From NCBI RefSeq assembly GCF_009828585.1, contig NZ_WSRZ01000014.1, positions 1 through 64,000 on the forward strand: a DNA stretch of 64,000 nucleotides, written 5' to 3'. This document shows, piece by piece, positions 20,521 to 29,469 of the stretch. The notes below the pieces were generated by a model. That model was given only the letters and a program-made list of their open reading frames with translations, was not told the DNA's origin and did no database searches. Both the position numbers and the translations under genes were made by a program. Source of the DNA: Shewanella litoralis (GTDB lineage: Bacteria > Pseudomonadota > Gammaproteobacteria > Enterobacterales > Shewanellaceae). The first letter of the stretch is position 1; each line of letters opens with the position of its first letter.

Positions 20521-20959
20521 GTTATCTAAGTTTGGATGTGACTGATTATTATCGTAGTGAATAAATCAACGTTAAATACCTCTAATGATTGCTAACCTAA
20601 TTCAGAATAACTCCCCTCTAAATTGCTCTTAGTTAATCTCAACACAACAGTATCACTTGATAAAGACAACTCAACATCAAACTGCAATCATCCAGAAACC
20701 TGTTAGATTGGCATTATTATCGGCTGTCAAAGTGGTGTAAATTGCATATAAATTAATGAGGAAGACTGAGCATGTGATGTACCACAGTGATTAAGTATTA
20801 CCGTACCATCTTCAACAACGGGAACAATTGGCTGTTACAAGACCTTAGCTTCGACACGCGCATTGTATAGGGTATAACACTGAAGCCATAGTTAAAGCAG
20901 ATGCGTACCTGTAACGCACCGTCATCATCACTCAATCGAACTATAAAAATCAGACGTTT
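20521..20959. other. Gene-poor stretch with possible decayed coding sequence
   Basis: About 440 bases without an intact ORF. On the minus strand between roughly 20940 and 20715, readable peptides such as SDDDGALQVR and then, in another frame, PVVEDGTVILNHCG follow one another, which would fit a frameshifted gene remnant. The parent family is not recognised, so this is tentative. Confidence 0.3.
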
Positions 20960-21988
20960 TTAGCTAGGTATGCCTTCATCTACTATTGGCGATGGCACAC
21001 TTCGTAAGGGAGGATTATGCGTCACTATCGATTTTTGAAAACTCACATTTAAATCAGCCAATGACTCAATGCCAAACTCTTTTAATGCTGACATCAATTG
21101 CTCTCCCTTGATATTTTTATCACGCAAATCAATCACAAAGCTTTGTAAGTTTTGCAGTTCCGCCAATATTTTACAGACTTCTTTACTGAGTGGTGCCTGC
21201 GCTTCTTTTAACGCATGATAAGCTGCTTCTCTTGCGCTATCTGATGATGAGAAAAGTGTTATTTTTTCATCAAATACCGCGTGTAATTCTGTCTTATATA
21301 CTGTTAATTTCTCAACAATATCAGAAATCGCAACCTCTTTTTCACTGCTAAACTCCTGCTTGGCCTCTTCTATGCGTTCAAATACTTTTTCTAATCGTTC
21401 TTCATAGTCGTTAAAGTCATTCACCACTCGCCATAAATCAGCAACAGATTGTTGTGGGTAATCCGCTTCTTCAATCATGCCAAAAATTTCCATTCGAACC
21501 GCATTTACCGCTAACATCGCAGGTTTAATGGCTGCTATCGCAAACACACCTATCACAGCATACAATTGATATTCAGACGTCATGCCAGGCACGTGGCCTG
21601 TGACAAAGTAAACAAGACCGGCATTAATAAGATGTGCAACGACGGCAATAGTCGCGGCTTTAATCTTGATTTTTTTTACTCTGACCAAATCATTGGTTAA
21701 ATCAATACTGTCGGGCTTTTGAGGGTGTGTTGCTCGCCTCTCTAACATAGTTTGAGCATTACGGGCTATAAAGTAGGTGCTACCGATTAATAAGCTAATA
21801 GTCGAGACATACCAGAGATAAAGCGTTGCTGAAACCCAGACATGAAACTCAAATTCAGGAACGTCATATTGTTGAGCAAACCATTTAATCAACACGACAA
21901 GCAGAAATGTCCCCACAATCCAACCTAACTACTCCTTGATTGTTTGAGTGTAAAATTCGCGTCTAACTTCGCCAAATATATCGTGCAT
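20960..21988 (-). pseudogene. Membrane/coiled-coil protein gene interrupted by an early in-frame TAG
   Basis: The reading frame from ATG 21988, which has an AAAGGA ribosome site, encodes 19 residues (MHDIFGEVRREFYTQTIKE), then TAG at 21931-21929, then continues in the same frame as LGWIVGTFLLVVLIKW and on to 20960. Downstream the protein has about four hydrophobic segments in the first half and a helical, coiled-coil-like cytoplasmic half. The continuity suggests a Trp or other sense codon mutated to amber. A shorter product could start at GTG 21916, giving 318 residues. The family is not recognised. It lies downstream of the T6SS amidase/immunity pair on the same strand. Confidence 0.6.
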
Positions 21989-22004
21989 AGTATTCCTTTA
22001 CGTT

Positions 22005-22049
22005 GTTGATGGAGTTGATGGCGTTGATGGCGTTGATGGCGTTGATGTT
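22005..22049. repeat. Short tandem repeat, 9-base unit
   Basis: Four full and one partial copies of GTTGATGGC (first copy ends in A) just upstream of the broken membrane-protein gene. Unit size of 9 keeps frame; no ORF uses it convincingly. Confidence 0.8.
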
Positions 22050-22168
22050 GATTTAGACTAATTTCGGTATAAAATTAGGCGTCAGATATTATAGTGATAA
22101 GTTTATTGAGTTAATACTGGTGCTAGACAAAGGGCTGTTTGAAAACCTTTTGTTATCCCGAGTTCAGG

Positions 22169-22612
22169 TTACTTACACCATCCTTCGACAGTGTCCATAT
22201 TTATCAATTTTTCTTTGTTTTCAGCTAACCATAAGTCAATCGCTGTTGAAAGTTTGAATTCTGAGCCTGTACCGGGCCAGTAGTAGTTTCCTGTACTATC
22301 TATACATAGTGCGACATAAACAGGAGTCGAATTAAAAACGACATCCTCACCTTGCTCGACAAGCATCTCATAAGTTATATTTTTGTGAGATTCTCCTTTA
22401 TATGTATCAAGAACGTCAGCAAAATAAACCTGCTTTTCTAATCCATCATCTTGGACCGTTACTTCTACTTTAGTGACTTTTATTTTAGCAAGATAATGAA
22501 CATTTTCGATTGCTTGTATAAAACCGTTTAATTCTGATGAAACGACGCTTTGAGCTATTGCGGAATGTATAACACCGACTAACAAGAATAGGATGACTAT
22601 TATTTTTTTCAT
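22169..22612 (-). CDS. Secreted protein, candidate immunity protein for the amidase effector
   Basis: A 147-residue protein with a clear Sec signal peptide (KKIIVILFLLVGVIHSAIA, cleavage near residue 20) and a mature, mostly beta-like region without a recognised domain. Its ATG overlaps the stop of the upstream amidase gene by one base (TAATG), so the two are translationally coupled. Periplasmic location is what is needed to neutralise a peptidoglycan-cutting toxin delivered by a sister cell. The immunity role is inferred from context; no family was recognised. Two cysteines (in ALCIDS and GWCK) could form a disulfide. Confidence 0.65.
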   Translation of the reverse strand: MKKIIVILFLLVGVIHSAIAQSVVSSELNGFIQAIENVHYLAKIKVTKVEVTVQDDGLEKQVYFADVLDTYKGESHKNITYEMLVEQGEDVVFNSTPVYVALCIDSTGNYYWPGTGSEFKLSTAIDLWLAENKEKLINMDTVEGWCK

Positions 22613-23430
22613 TATGCTTCACTTCCTGCAATCGATGACGTTTGAGTATAAATAGGTAAAGAGGCCGATGATGAATCAAAGTTGGAAGGGACAACAAAAT
22701 TATCCCATACCTCTTTTTTATACTTAGAAACTTTCACACTATTACTTTGATTACCTCCAAGCATAAACAAATACTGACCATCAACGCTTTGCCCTACAAC
22801 AAACGCTACGTGTCCACCACCTTGCCTTGATTTGATGCCTATAGCACCGTAAACAGGTTGAGTTATGGGTTTACCAAAATCAATCCACGATTTCGCTCTA
22901 AAAGCATTTTTCACGGGTTCAAAATTATTTTGTTTCATCACCCAAGCAACAAAAGAGCCACACCAGGCATTTTGACCACCACTGTCATCAGTTCCCCAAA
23001 ACTTAGACGCCTTAAAGTATTCTAAAATTTGAGGGTTTGCTTTAGTACCCGCAACTTCGGATTCACCTACCTCATTAATGGCTGTTTTCATCCAGAAAGC
23101 ATTAGTTACAGGCATGTTTAAAGAGGTATTTACATTAGGAAGCACCGTTACACTTAACAGTTTTTCATTCATCTTTCGATGAGTTCGACCATTAACGTCA
23201 ATTTTACCGTCTGGTCGCACCATGTTGAGCACTTTACTTTGAAATAGCTTTATCGCAGCAACAGTTTTAGCGCTTTCAGGCCTAGAGCCTAAACGGCCAT
23301 CAACAATTAATGATTTTGTAGGATGAATGAATTTGAGTAATTTATTTAAAGCCGTTTGTACAGCTTTTACATCGTTTAGATTGTTAACTCCACCCAGCCC
23401 GACAGCTTGAGTTATTTTTATTGATGACAT
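22612..23430 (-). CDS. Putative T6SS cell-wall amidase effector (NlpC/P60-CHAP-like, TIGR02594-type)
   Basis: A 272-residue protein. Residues about 18-90 look like a peptidoglycan-binding domain (LIVDGRLGSRPESAKTVAAI). Residues about 110-250 form a papain-like amidase: Cys157 in NAWCGSFVAWV and His207 in GGGHVAFVVG are the likely catalytic pair, with GGNQSN following. Related domains cleave peptide bonds in peptidoglycan. No signal peptide is present, as expected for cargo moved by T6SS. ATG 23430 is chosen because AAGGAGG lies just upstream; the frame is open to 23508. It sits at the end of the hcp-vgrG-rhs block and is coupled to a Sec-exported partner. Confidence 0.75.
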   Translation of the reverse strand: MSSIKITQAVGLGGVNNLNDVKAVQTALNKLLKFIHPTKSLIVDGRLGSRPESAKTVAAIKLFQSKVLNMVRPDGKIDVNGRTHRKMNEKLLSVTVLPNVNTSLNMPVTNAFWMKTAINEVGESEVAGTKANPQILEYFKASKFWGTDDSGGQNAWCGSFVAWVMKQNNFEPVKNAFRAKSWIDFGKPITQPVYGAIGIKSRQGGGHVAFVVGQSVDGQYLFMLGGNQSNSVKVSKYKKEVWDNFVVPSNFDSSSASLPIYTQTSSIAGSEA

Positions 23431-23473
23431 CGCAACCTCCTTGTTTTGTATATTTAGAACTAAAAAACTAAGA

Positions 23474-23489
23474 TCATGATTAATCATGA
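23474..23489. promoter_or_regulatory. Perfect 16-base palindrome upstream of the amidase effector
   Basis: TCATGATTAATCATGA equals its own reverse complement. It lies 44-59 bases before the effector ATG and is followed on the minus strand by an AT-rich stretch with TTTTTT. It may be an operator or a weak hairpin terminator for the rhs unit. Confidence 0.45.
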
Positions 23490-23536
23490 CTGTATTAGGT
23501 AGTGCCATATATGGCCTTGTTATTATTCCTCACTTT

Positions 23537-24004
23537 TTATAAGCCCTCAAAAATAAGCGAGAGGAATCTATATCCCTTTTTATTAAGAAAATTAGCATGT
23601 CTTGAAATTTGAGATTTAACATTTTCAAAAAAAGGTGATTTAGATACCTCATTGAGATAGCGATTTACAGAATCCCATTCAGGTCCATTTTGATCTTCAA
23701 AAAGAAAGCTGTAAGTAAAGCCTCCTCTACTTTTTTGAGCGCAATACGAAGATAAGTTGGCAAGTAAATGGTTAAGATCTTCTTCTGATACCTCCAAGTT
23801 ATCTAAAAAATTTAAAAAAGACTCATCAAATTCTTTTGAGTTTTCTCTTGACTCTTCAGCATAAACCCTTGCAGCCCCTCCCATTTGAGCACCATGCACA
23901 TGCCCATCATAATCAGGACTTGATATAAAATATGATCCCTTGCCTCTAAAGAAATCATGGACATTTCCACTCTGTATGGCTTTTTGAAAATTATTATTTA
24001 TCAT
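23537..24004 (-). CDS. Candidate immunity protein for the Rhs toxin
   Basis: A 155-residue acidic-leaning soluble protein with no signal peptide or membrane segment. Its ATG overlaps the stop of the rhs gene by four bases (ATGA). Position immediately after an Rhs toxin, small size and cytoplasmic prediction are the standard layout for a cognate immunity protein, and imply that the toxin acts in the cytoplasm. No sequence family was recognised. AT-rich composition matches the toxin tail rather than the Rhs core, as expected for a module exchanged together with it. Confidence 0.7.
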   Translation of the reverse strand: MINNNFQKAIQSGNVHDFFRGKGSYFISSPDYDGHVHGAQMGGAARVYAEESRENSKEFDESFLNFLDNLEVSEEDLNHLLANLSSYCAQKSRGGFTYSFLFEDQNGPEWDSVNRYLNEVSKSPFFENVKSQISRHANFLNKKGYRFLSLIFEGL

Positions 24005-27000
24005 TTTATTTTTTTAGAGCCTCTAAATTGTTTGGAAAGTTCATTAATATCATTATTATGAAATATTTTTTCTGAGTTGACTAAAGCAGCTTCGGTAATA
24101 CCTCCTTTAGTTTTCCCCCCAGGAACCCACTCATTCTTATAAGCTCCTGCCTCTCTGCCTGTGGGCATGTCGTAGGAAACCCTTGAATCATCGGGATCGA
24201 TTACTATATAAGCAATTTCATCTTTGGAAAGGTCAACCCCTTCACCTAAGCTAAGCTCGTCTCGTAATATGGTCCAATCACCACCTGATGCTTGATACTT
24301 TTTAACAATTGAATCCATTTCAGAGCGAAGTCCTCCAAATTTCCTAGGCGGTAGATTTGGATAATCAGGATTTTCCATCCATCCTTGAATCACTATAAAA
24401 CCGGCACCTTCAATTACAAATTGTTGAATATGAGCATTTATATAAGATTCTGGTAAATAAGAGGATGGATCAGGGCGATTTATCTTATCCATAGCCTCGA
24501 CTTCTTTTACTTTTCTATAGCTTTCTGCGGCCTCACTACTATTCTTGAAATGCCCTCTTGTGTTTGTCTGAAATACATTCCAACGATTCTCTTTACAACT
24601 CAGCCCAAACGGATCCACCCAGTTCACATGGTTAGGCGCATATTGATAATGGTTTATCCCGCCCACTAAGCCAATAGGGTCTTGATGGATGAATCTTGCT
24701 TGTTGAGGGCTGTAGTACCTAAAGCGGTTGTAGTGTAAACCAGATTCGTCATCAAAGTATTGGCCTTGAAAACGGATTGGGTTAGTTATCTTGTCTTGCT
24801 GACCAGCATCTGCATTTTCAATGTATCTACCTTTAATAGATGTGCTTTCAATTGCCTGGCCGAACACATCTTGCTGGCTTCGCCAAACAATTTGGGTGTT
24901 TTCATCAGTCAAGCAAATCGGTGTGCCGAGTTGGTCTAGGTGATAATAATAAACCTGCCCAGCTTTAATGAGTGCGACTGGAGTAAAAGTATCAGGCTGA
25001 TAAATGTACCAGGTGTATTCACCTAAAGTGCATTCGCCAATCAGCTGGTGATTGTCCCAAATAAAGTCGGTGCGACTGAGTTCAGTAATTTTTGCACTGC
25101 GACGACCTAATGCATCATATTCGTATTGGGTCAGCTTGCCATTAACGTTGATTTGCACTAATTGGTTTAAACCATTAAAGCTGCGCTGTTGTTTATCGCC
25201 AGTGCCGATTTGGCTGATTTGGTTACCACTGGCGTCATAGCGGTAATCGATGCCCGCCATGCTCATTAAGCGGTCGTTGTTTACTACTACATCATTGAGA
25301 TTTTTATTCGGTCTTACTGTTTCAGCCGCTTGACTGTTAGCCGCTGCATTATCGCTAACATGATTGTCACTTACAGCCTGGATTTGAATATCACTAGTAC
25401 GAATAGCCTGTAATGGGTTACCAAAAGCATCCCATTGATATTGCTGACGAGTATTTGATTGACCATCGCCACGATTAGCGTTTTGCTCTGGCAAACTTGA
25501 AATACTATTACTGATTAACTGGTTAATTTTGTTATAGCTAAACTGCTTAACTTCTGGTTTGTGGTTAATATGTTCAGAAGATTGACCATCAGTGACGCTA
25601 GCTTTACCCTGCTCGATTTCACAGCGTTGCAACTGGTGCTGTTTATCGTATTGATAACGTCTGGACTCAAATAATTGCGTCTCTTTTAGTGCATGTTGCC
25701 ATGTCTGCTCAATTAATCTTGAATGAGCATCGTAAGCATGAGTGAGCTCAAGCTGATTGCCCTGTATCGTTTTATCCAATAAACCCGATGGCAGATAGTG
25801 ATAATCCGCTAGCGAGATACTCTGCTTCGATGGACTGTTGTCTGTAAAACTAATGCCACTTAATTGACTGTTTTTATTGTATTGATAATCAATTTGTTGC
25901 CCGTCAGGTAACGTTAAGCCACTGCGGTTGCCCGAGTCATCATATTGATAGTCAAGTTGCCATTGGCTTTGTTGTACCTTGTTAATGCGCCCTTGAGCGT
26001 CAAGGTGTTGCTGCACTGTTCGATGTTGATTATGGGCGCGGGTAATTTGCCCTATCTGATTATATTGATAAAAGTTCTGGGTGTTAAGTAATGCCGATGT
26101 TGCACTGGGCTCAAGTTTTACATGACTACTTTGCTGACAAATTCGTCCCATTGAATCACGCTTGAGCTCAACAAAACGAATATCGCTGTCGTTAACCGCA
26201 ACTAATTTGTCATTCGCGTCATATTGATAATGTTGCTCACGGCCATCAAAACCAATTAAGGTTTTAGGTTGCTCAGTTGGCGTGTATTCAATGCGGTATT
26301 GCGCCCCGTCACTGCGTTCGATGCGATTTAAGTTACGCTCTTTATCGTAAAAAAACTTCAGCCAACTGCCATCGGCAAAGGTTTGTTGGCGCGGTTGGGC
26401 TAAACCGTCATAGTCGATAATGTTATCAATGTACTCACTATCGTTACGGAGTTCTTGCTCACCAGCAGCATCAGCCTGTTGGCGCTGGCGAATAATACGT
26501 CCAGCATCATCGTATTGATAATAATGACTAATGACTTCTTGAGGCTGGTTTTGTTTATCTTGCGTCTCTTGCGAATAGGATTTACTTTCAACAATTAGGC
26601 CTTTAGTGTCACGAATAAATTCGGTCACTAAACCTTGGGGATCGATAGTGGCGTTAACTCGGCCTAATTTGTCATGGCTAAAACGGGTTAATGCATCACC
26701 AACTTGCGTTGCCAGTAACTCACCATCTCGGTCCCAATGGTAGCGATGAACAACGCCATTAACATCGACTTTTTGCGTTAACTGCCCTGCATCATTGTAT
26801 TGATATTGCAATTGACGGCCATCAAAATGTTGCTCAGACAACAGTCGTCCGGTCGCATCGTAGTACCTTTTAGCCACTCGGCCAATTGGATCATGGGTAA
26901 CGATACGTTGCCCTAAACGATTATATTCAAATCGTGTGGTACCGCCATCGGCTTGAATAACTGCTTGTAATTGACCTTCTGCGTTATAACGATATTGAAT

Positions 27001-28518
27001 GCGATTACCACAGCCATCAATGGTGGCGACTTTACGGCCGACACTGTCGTATTGGTGCTGAATAATAGTGCCATTGGCATTCTGATGCTCTGTTAATAAA
27101 CCTTGCGAGTTATGAACAAAGCTTTCACGGTGTCCTAATGAGTCAACGCAGCTACTTTTTACCCCTTGAGCAAGGGCGGTATATTCAAAGTGATAATGAT
27201 AAATATCGTCATCACCCCATTGTTCTACACACTTGGCTAGGTGATCTTGCCCGTCCCAGGCAAAGTGATGGCTAAAGCCTGAGGCGCGGGTGCGGCGTTG
27301 TAATAAATACGTGGTGCTTTTTGGGCTGTATTGATGATCGCTATCGGGCGTAATATCTACCGATTTAACTTTAACATAGCTGTAGCGCTCTACTCGACCA
27401 TAACTGTCAGTGGCGGCAATCAGCGCTTGAGCATCATCGTATTGATAGCTAGCCAACAAATTCTGATGTACTTGTCTTTTACCATCACTGTCTAACATAT
27501 ACGAAGCGACTTTTAATAAATTGCTTTGTGCATTATAAAACAGCAGCACACCACGCTTAGGCCCGCTAGTGATTTGGGCTAAACGGCCATATTGGTCATA
27601 GTAAAGTTGAAAATACTGACCTTGATGATTACTAATGGTCTCTAACTGCCAAACATCTTTACCCGCTAGTTTTTTTTGTACGAAGGCCCAATGGCTGTCA
27701 TCTGGTTTAATTAATACATGGCGGCCATCGGCTTGATGTACCAGTGACCAGCCAGTAGTAAGCTGAATACTGGTTTGTCCGCGCTTAACAGCATCAAAGT
27801 GATGCACTCGGCCTTCGTCATCGGTTAATTCAAACCAGTATTTACCCGGTTTTTTAGGACCCACTTTAGGAGGGGCTTGATATTGACTTTCGAGTTGTAC
27901 ACAAAAGTTATGTCGCCAACCGTAACCCATACCAACATTGTTGAGAATTTTGCTCGAACGATACAAACGACGCCACGTTAGCGGCATTAAGCCATTAAGC
28001 TCAAAATCAATCAGCGGTAGTATCTCTTCACCACTGAGCATTGACACAGGATCACTGCGGCACTCTTGTTTATCTATACTGACTTCTGTCTGGGTACTGT
28101 TAACAACAGTTCCAGATTGCACCGATGCTGAAGTCTGCTTACCTTTACTGGTTGTTGGCGTGCTTTGATTAGTAGACGTTGCCCCAATTGAAGCGGTTTC
28201 AGTTGAATGCTGAATCTGTTGCTTAGGCGTTTCTACGTAAACTCGGAGCAAATTACGATCAATAATGTCACAGAGTTTTAGGGTAATATCTCTAGGCCTT
28301 AAGGTGACATTTACGCCTGCATTCATCAATAAACTTCGCGCATGGATGAGTGCATTGCGATCTCGGACTATATGAGGCGAAATCTCATTAATAATCGTAC
28401 CGATATTTTCAGTCTGATCAAATGTGAGTAGCTGAAAACCTCCAGGGGTAGACACACTGGCAGGTGCAATAACGATAAAACGGTTATGACCTTTAAAATA
28501 GAAATTACTGACCGTCAT
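24001..28518 (-). CDS. Rhs-family polymorphic toxin, T6SS cargo
   Basis: A 1505-residue protein. Order: an N-terminal region of about 150 residues without a recognised domain; a conserved Rhs entry segment from about residue 158 (DPVSMLSGEE, LPLTWRRLYRSS-like); many YD repeats (YQYDDAGR, YRYDASGN, YEYDALGRR) that fold into a hollow shell; and the core-closing block RFRYYSPQQARFIHQDPIGL ending with DPFGL at about 1302-1306. The tail from about 1307 to 1505 differs from the core and is the toxin. It contains GGDWTILRDELSLGEG and GREAGAYKNEWVPGGKTKGG but no recognised catalytic family. The upstream PAAR, HEAT-like and ketosynthase-like genes probably help load it on VgrG. Confidence 0.88.
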   Translation of the reverse strand: MTVSNFYFKGHNRFIVIAPASVSTPGGFQLLTFDQTENIGTIINEISPHIVRDRNALIHARSLLMNAGVNVTLRPRDITLKLCDIIDRNLLRVYVETPKQQIQHSTETASIGATSTNQSTPTTSKGKQTSASVQSGTVVNSTQTEVSIDKQECRSDPVSMLSGEEILPLIDFELNGLMPLTWRRLYRSSKILNNVGMGYGWRHNFCVQLESQYQAPPKVGPKKPGKYWFELTDDEGRVHHFDAVKRGQTSIQLTTGWSLVHQADGRHVLIKPDDSHWAFVQKKLAGKDVWQLETISNHQGQYFQLYYDQYGRLAQITSGPKRGVLLFYNAQSNLLKVASYMLDSDGKRQVHQNLLASYQYDDAQALIAATDSYGRVERYSYVKVKSVDITPDSDHQYSPKSTTYLLQRRTRASGFSHHFAWDGQDHLAKCVEQWGDDDIYHYHFEYTALAQGVKSSCVDSLGHRESFVHNSQGLLTEHQNANGTIIQHQYDSVGRKVATIDGCGNRIQYRYNAEGQLQAVIQADGGTTRFEYNRLGQRIVTHDPIGRVAKRYYDATGRLLSEQHFDGRQLQYQYNDAGQLTQKVDVNGVVHRYHWDRDGELLATQVGDALTRFSHDKLGRVNATIDPQGLVTEFIRDTKGLIVESKSYSQETQDKQNQPQEVISHYYQYDDAGRIIRQRQQADAAGEQELRNDSEYIDNIIDYDGLAQPRQQTFADGSWLKFFYDKERNLNRIERSDGAQYRIEYTPTEQPKTLIGFDGREQHYQYDANDKLVAVNDSDIRFVELKRDSMGRICQQSSHVKLEPSATSALLNTQNFYQYNQIGQITRAHNQHRTVQQHLDAQGRINKVQQSQWQLDYQYDDSGNRSGLTLPDGQQIDYQYNKNSQLSGISFTDNSPSKQSISLADYHYLPSGLLDKTIQGNQLELTHAYDAHSRLIEQTWQHALKETQLFESRRYQYDKQHQLQRCEIEQGKASVTDGQSSEHINHKPEVKQFSYNKINQLISNSISSLPEQNANRGDGQSNTRQQYQWDAFGNPLQAIRTSDIQIQAVSDNHVSDNAAANSQAAETVRPNKNLNDVVVNNDRLMSMAGIDYRYDASGNQISQIGTGDKQQRSFNGLNQLVQINVNGKLTQYEYDALGRRSAKITELSRTDFIWDNHQLIGECTLGEYTWYIYQPDTFTPVALIKAGQVYYYHLDQLGTPICLTDENTQIVWRSQQDVFGQAIESTSIKGRYIENADAGQQDKITNPIRFQGQYFDDESGLHYNRFRYYSPQQARFIHQDPIGLVGGINHYQYAPNHVNWVDPFGLSCKENRWNVFQTNTRGHFKNSSEAAESYRKVKEVEAMDKINRPDPSSYLPESYINAHIQQFVIEGAGFIVIQGWMENPDYPNLPPRKFGGLRSEMDSIVKKYQASGGDWTILRDELSLGEGVDLSKDEIAYIVIDPDDSRVSYDMPTGREAGAYKNEWVPGGKTKGGITEAALVNSEKIFHNNDINELSKQFRGSKKIK

Positions 28519-28524
28519 GTTCGT

Positions 28525-29469
28525 TTATGCCTTCTCTATCCATGAGTACATTGCCAAACCTAGATGAAGTTGTTGAGATACTTCAAGTTGTAAGCTGGTT
28601 CCAGTGATCTGTTGTTGATGATAACGGTTATAAAGGTGTAAAAAATTGTATAGCCCTGCGACACTGCCAATATCACCGGTAAAATAGTTAGATTGGGTTA
28701 ATTGGGTGTCTTGATCAATTTTGCCAGCTAATTGTTCATATGCATTTAGCCAGCTTTCTATCGCCGTCGTATGGTTACCGGGTAAATAAAGTTGCGCCAG
28801 TACCTCTACACCTTCAACCTGACAAGCACGATCAAACAAGGTTTTTATGGTTTGTGTTTGCTGTACAGTGCTGCATGATTCTTGAAATAAATCGACAAGT
28901 TGTAAGCCGTCTGTGGCGAGATTGATACTCGCCATAATAACGGCTTCTGCGGGACACCGGCCACAATCTTGTTGTTGTGAAATAAGCTCATTGTTTTGGC
29001 TAAAATGAGCCATATCGATAAACAGACTATCAACGGCTATAAAGGTTGCAGAGGCGTTATCCGCGTCTATTGCCTTTAATGCGCTTAACGCAGATAAAAA
29101 ACCGGCGCTGCCCATCGAAAAAAAACGACTCTGTGGATGTGCAAAACAATAAGGGAATAACGAATGTATATGCGCAACCCATTCAACCAGTTGCTGTTTG
29201 TCTAAATGAGGTAAAATCCAAAAAACAGGTTGATGACAATAAGGCTGAAATAGGGTTTCATTGCTAATCGGTAACTTACACAGCATATCACTCAAACGCG
29301 CTAAAACAGACTCGGTTGCAAGACCTTTTGCCATGACCGATGCAACATGTTGCCCGTCAGACAATTGAGAATCAAAGTCGAGCGCTTGCGAGAATGGCAA
29401 GTTAATCAAGTGTTGTGGGTCTTCGTATGGACCAACAATCATACTCAATGCCTTTGCATGCATTATCAT
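28525..29469 (-). CDS. Ketosynthase-fold-like protein associated with T6SS
   Basis: A 314-residue protein resembling the N-terminal half of beta-ketoacyl synthases: FFSMGSAGFLSALSALKAI (about residues 116-134) corresponds to the nucleophile-elbow helix, FIAVDSL (143-149) to the following strand, and CPAEAVIMASI (172-182) to the PGEAA segment. The usual active-site cysteine before the helix is not seen (the position reads GSAG), so it is probably not an enzyme. It overlaps the HEAT-like gene by four bases and lies 6 bases before rhs. The family pairing in vgrG/PAAR islands suggests an adaptor or chaperone role, which is inference. Confidence 0.55.
   Translation of the reverse strand: MIMHAKALSMIVGPYEDPQHLINLPFSQALDFDSQLSDGQHVASVMAKGLATESVLARLSDMLCKLPISNETLFQPYCHQPVFWILPHLDKQQLVEWVAHIHSLFPYCFAHPQSRFFSMGSAGFLSALSALKAIDADNASATFIAVDSLFIDMAHFSQNNELISQQQDCGRCPAEAVIMASINLATDGLQLVDLFQESCSTVQQTQTIKTLFDRACQVEGVEVLAQLYLPGNHTTAIESWLNAYEQLAGKIDQDTQLTQSNYFTGDIGSVAGLYNFLHLYNRYHQQQITGTSLQLEVSQQLHLGLAMYSWIEKA

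Noticed and set aside
24001..28518. Rhs YD repeats as a DNA repeat array or CRISPR
   Set aside because: The repeats are degenerate at the DNA level and make sense only as protein YD repeats; there are no constant repeats with spacers.
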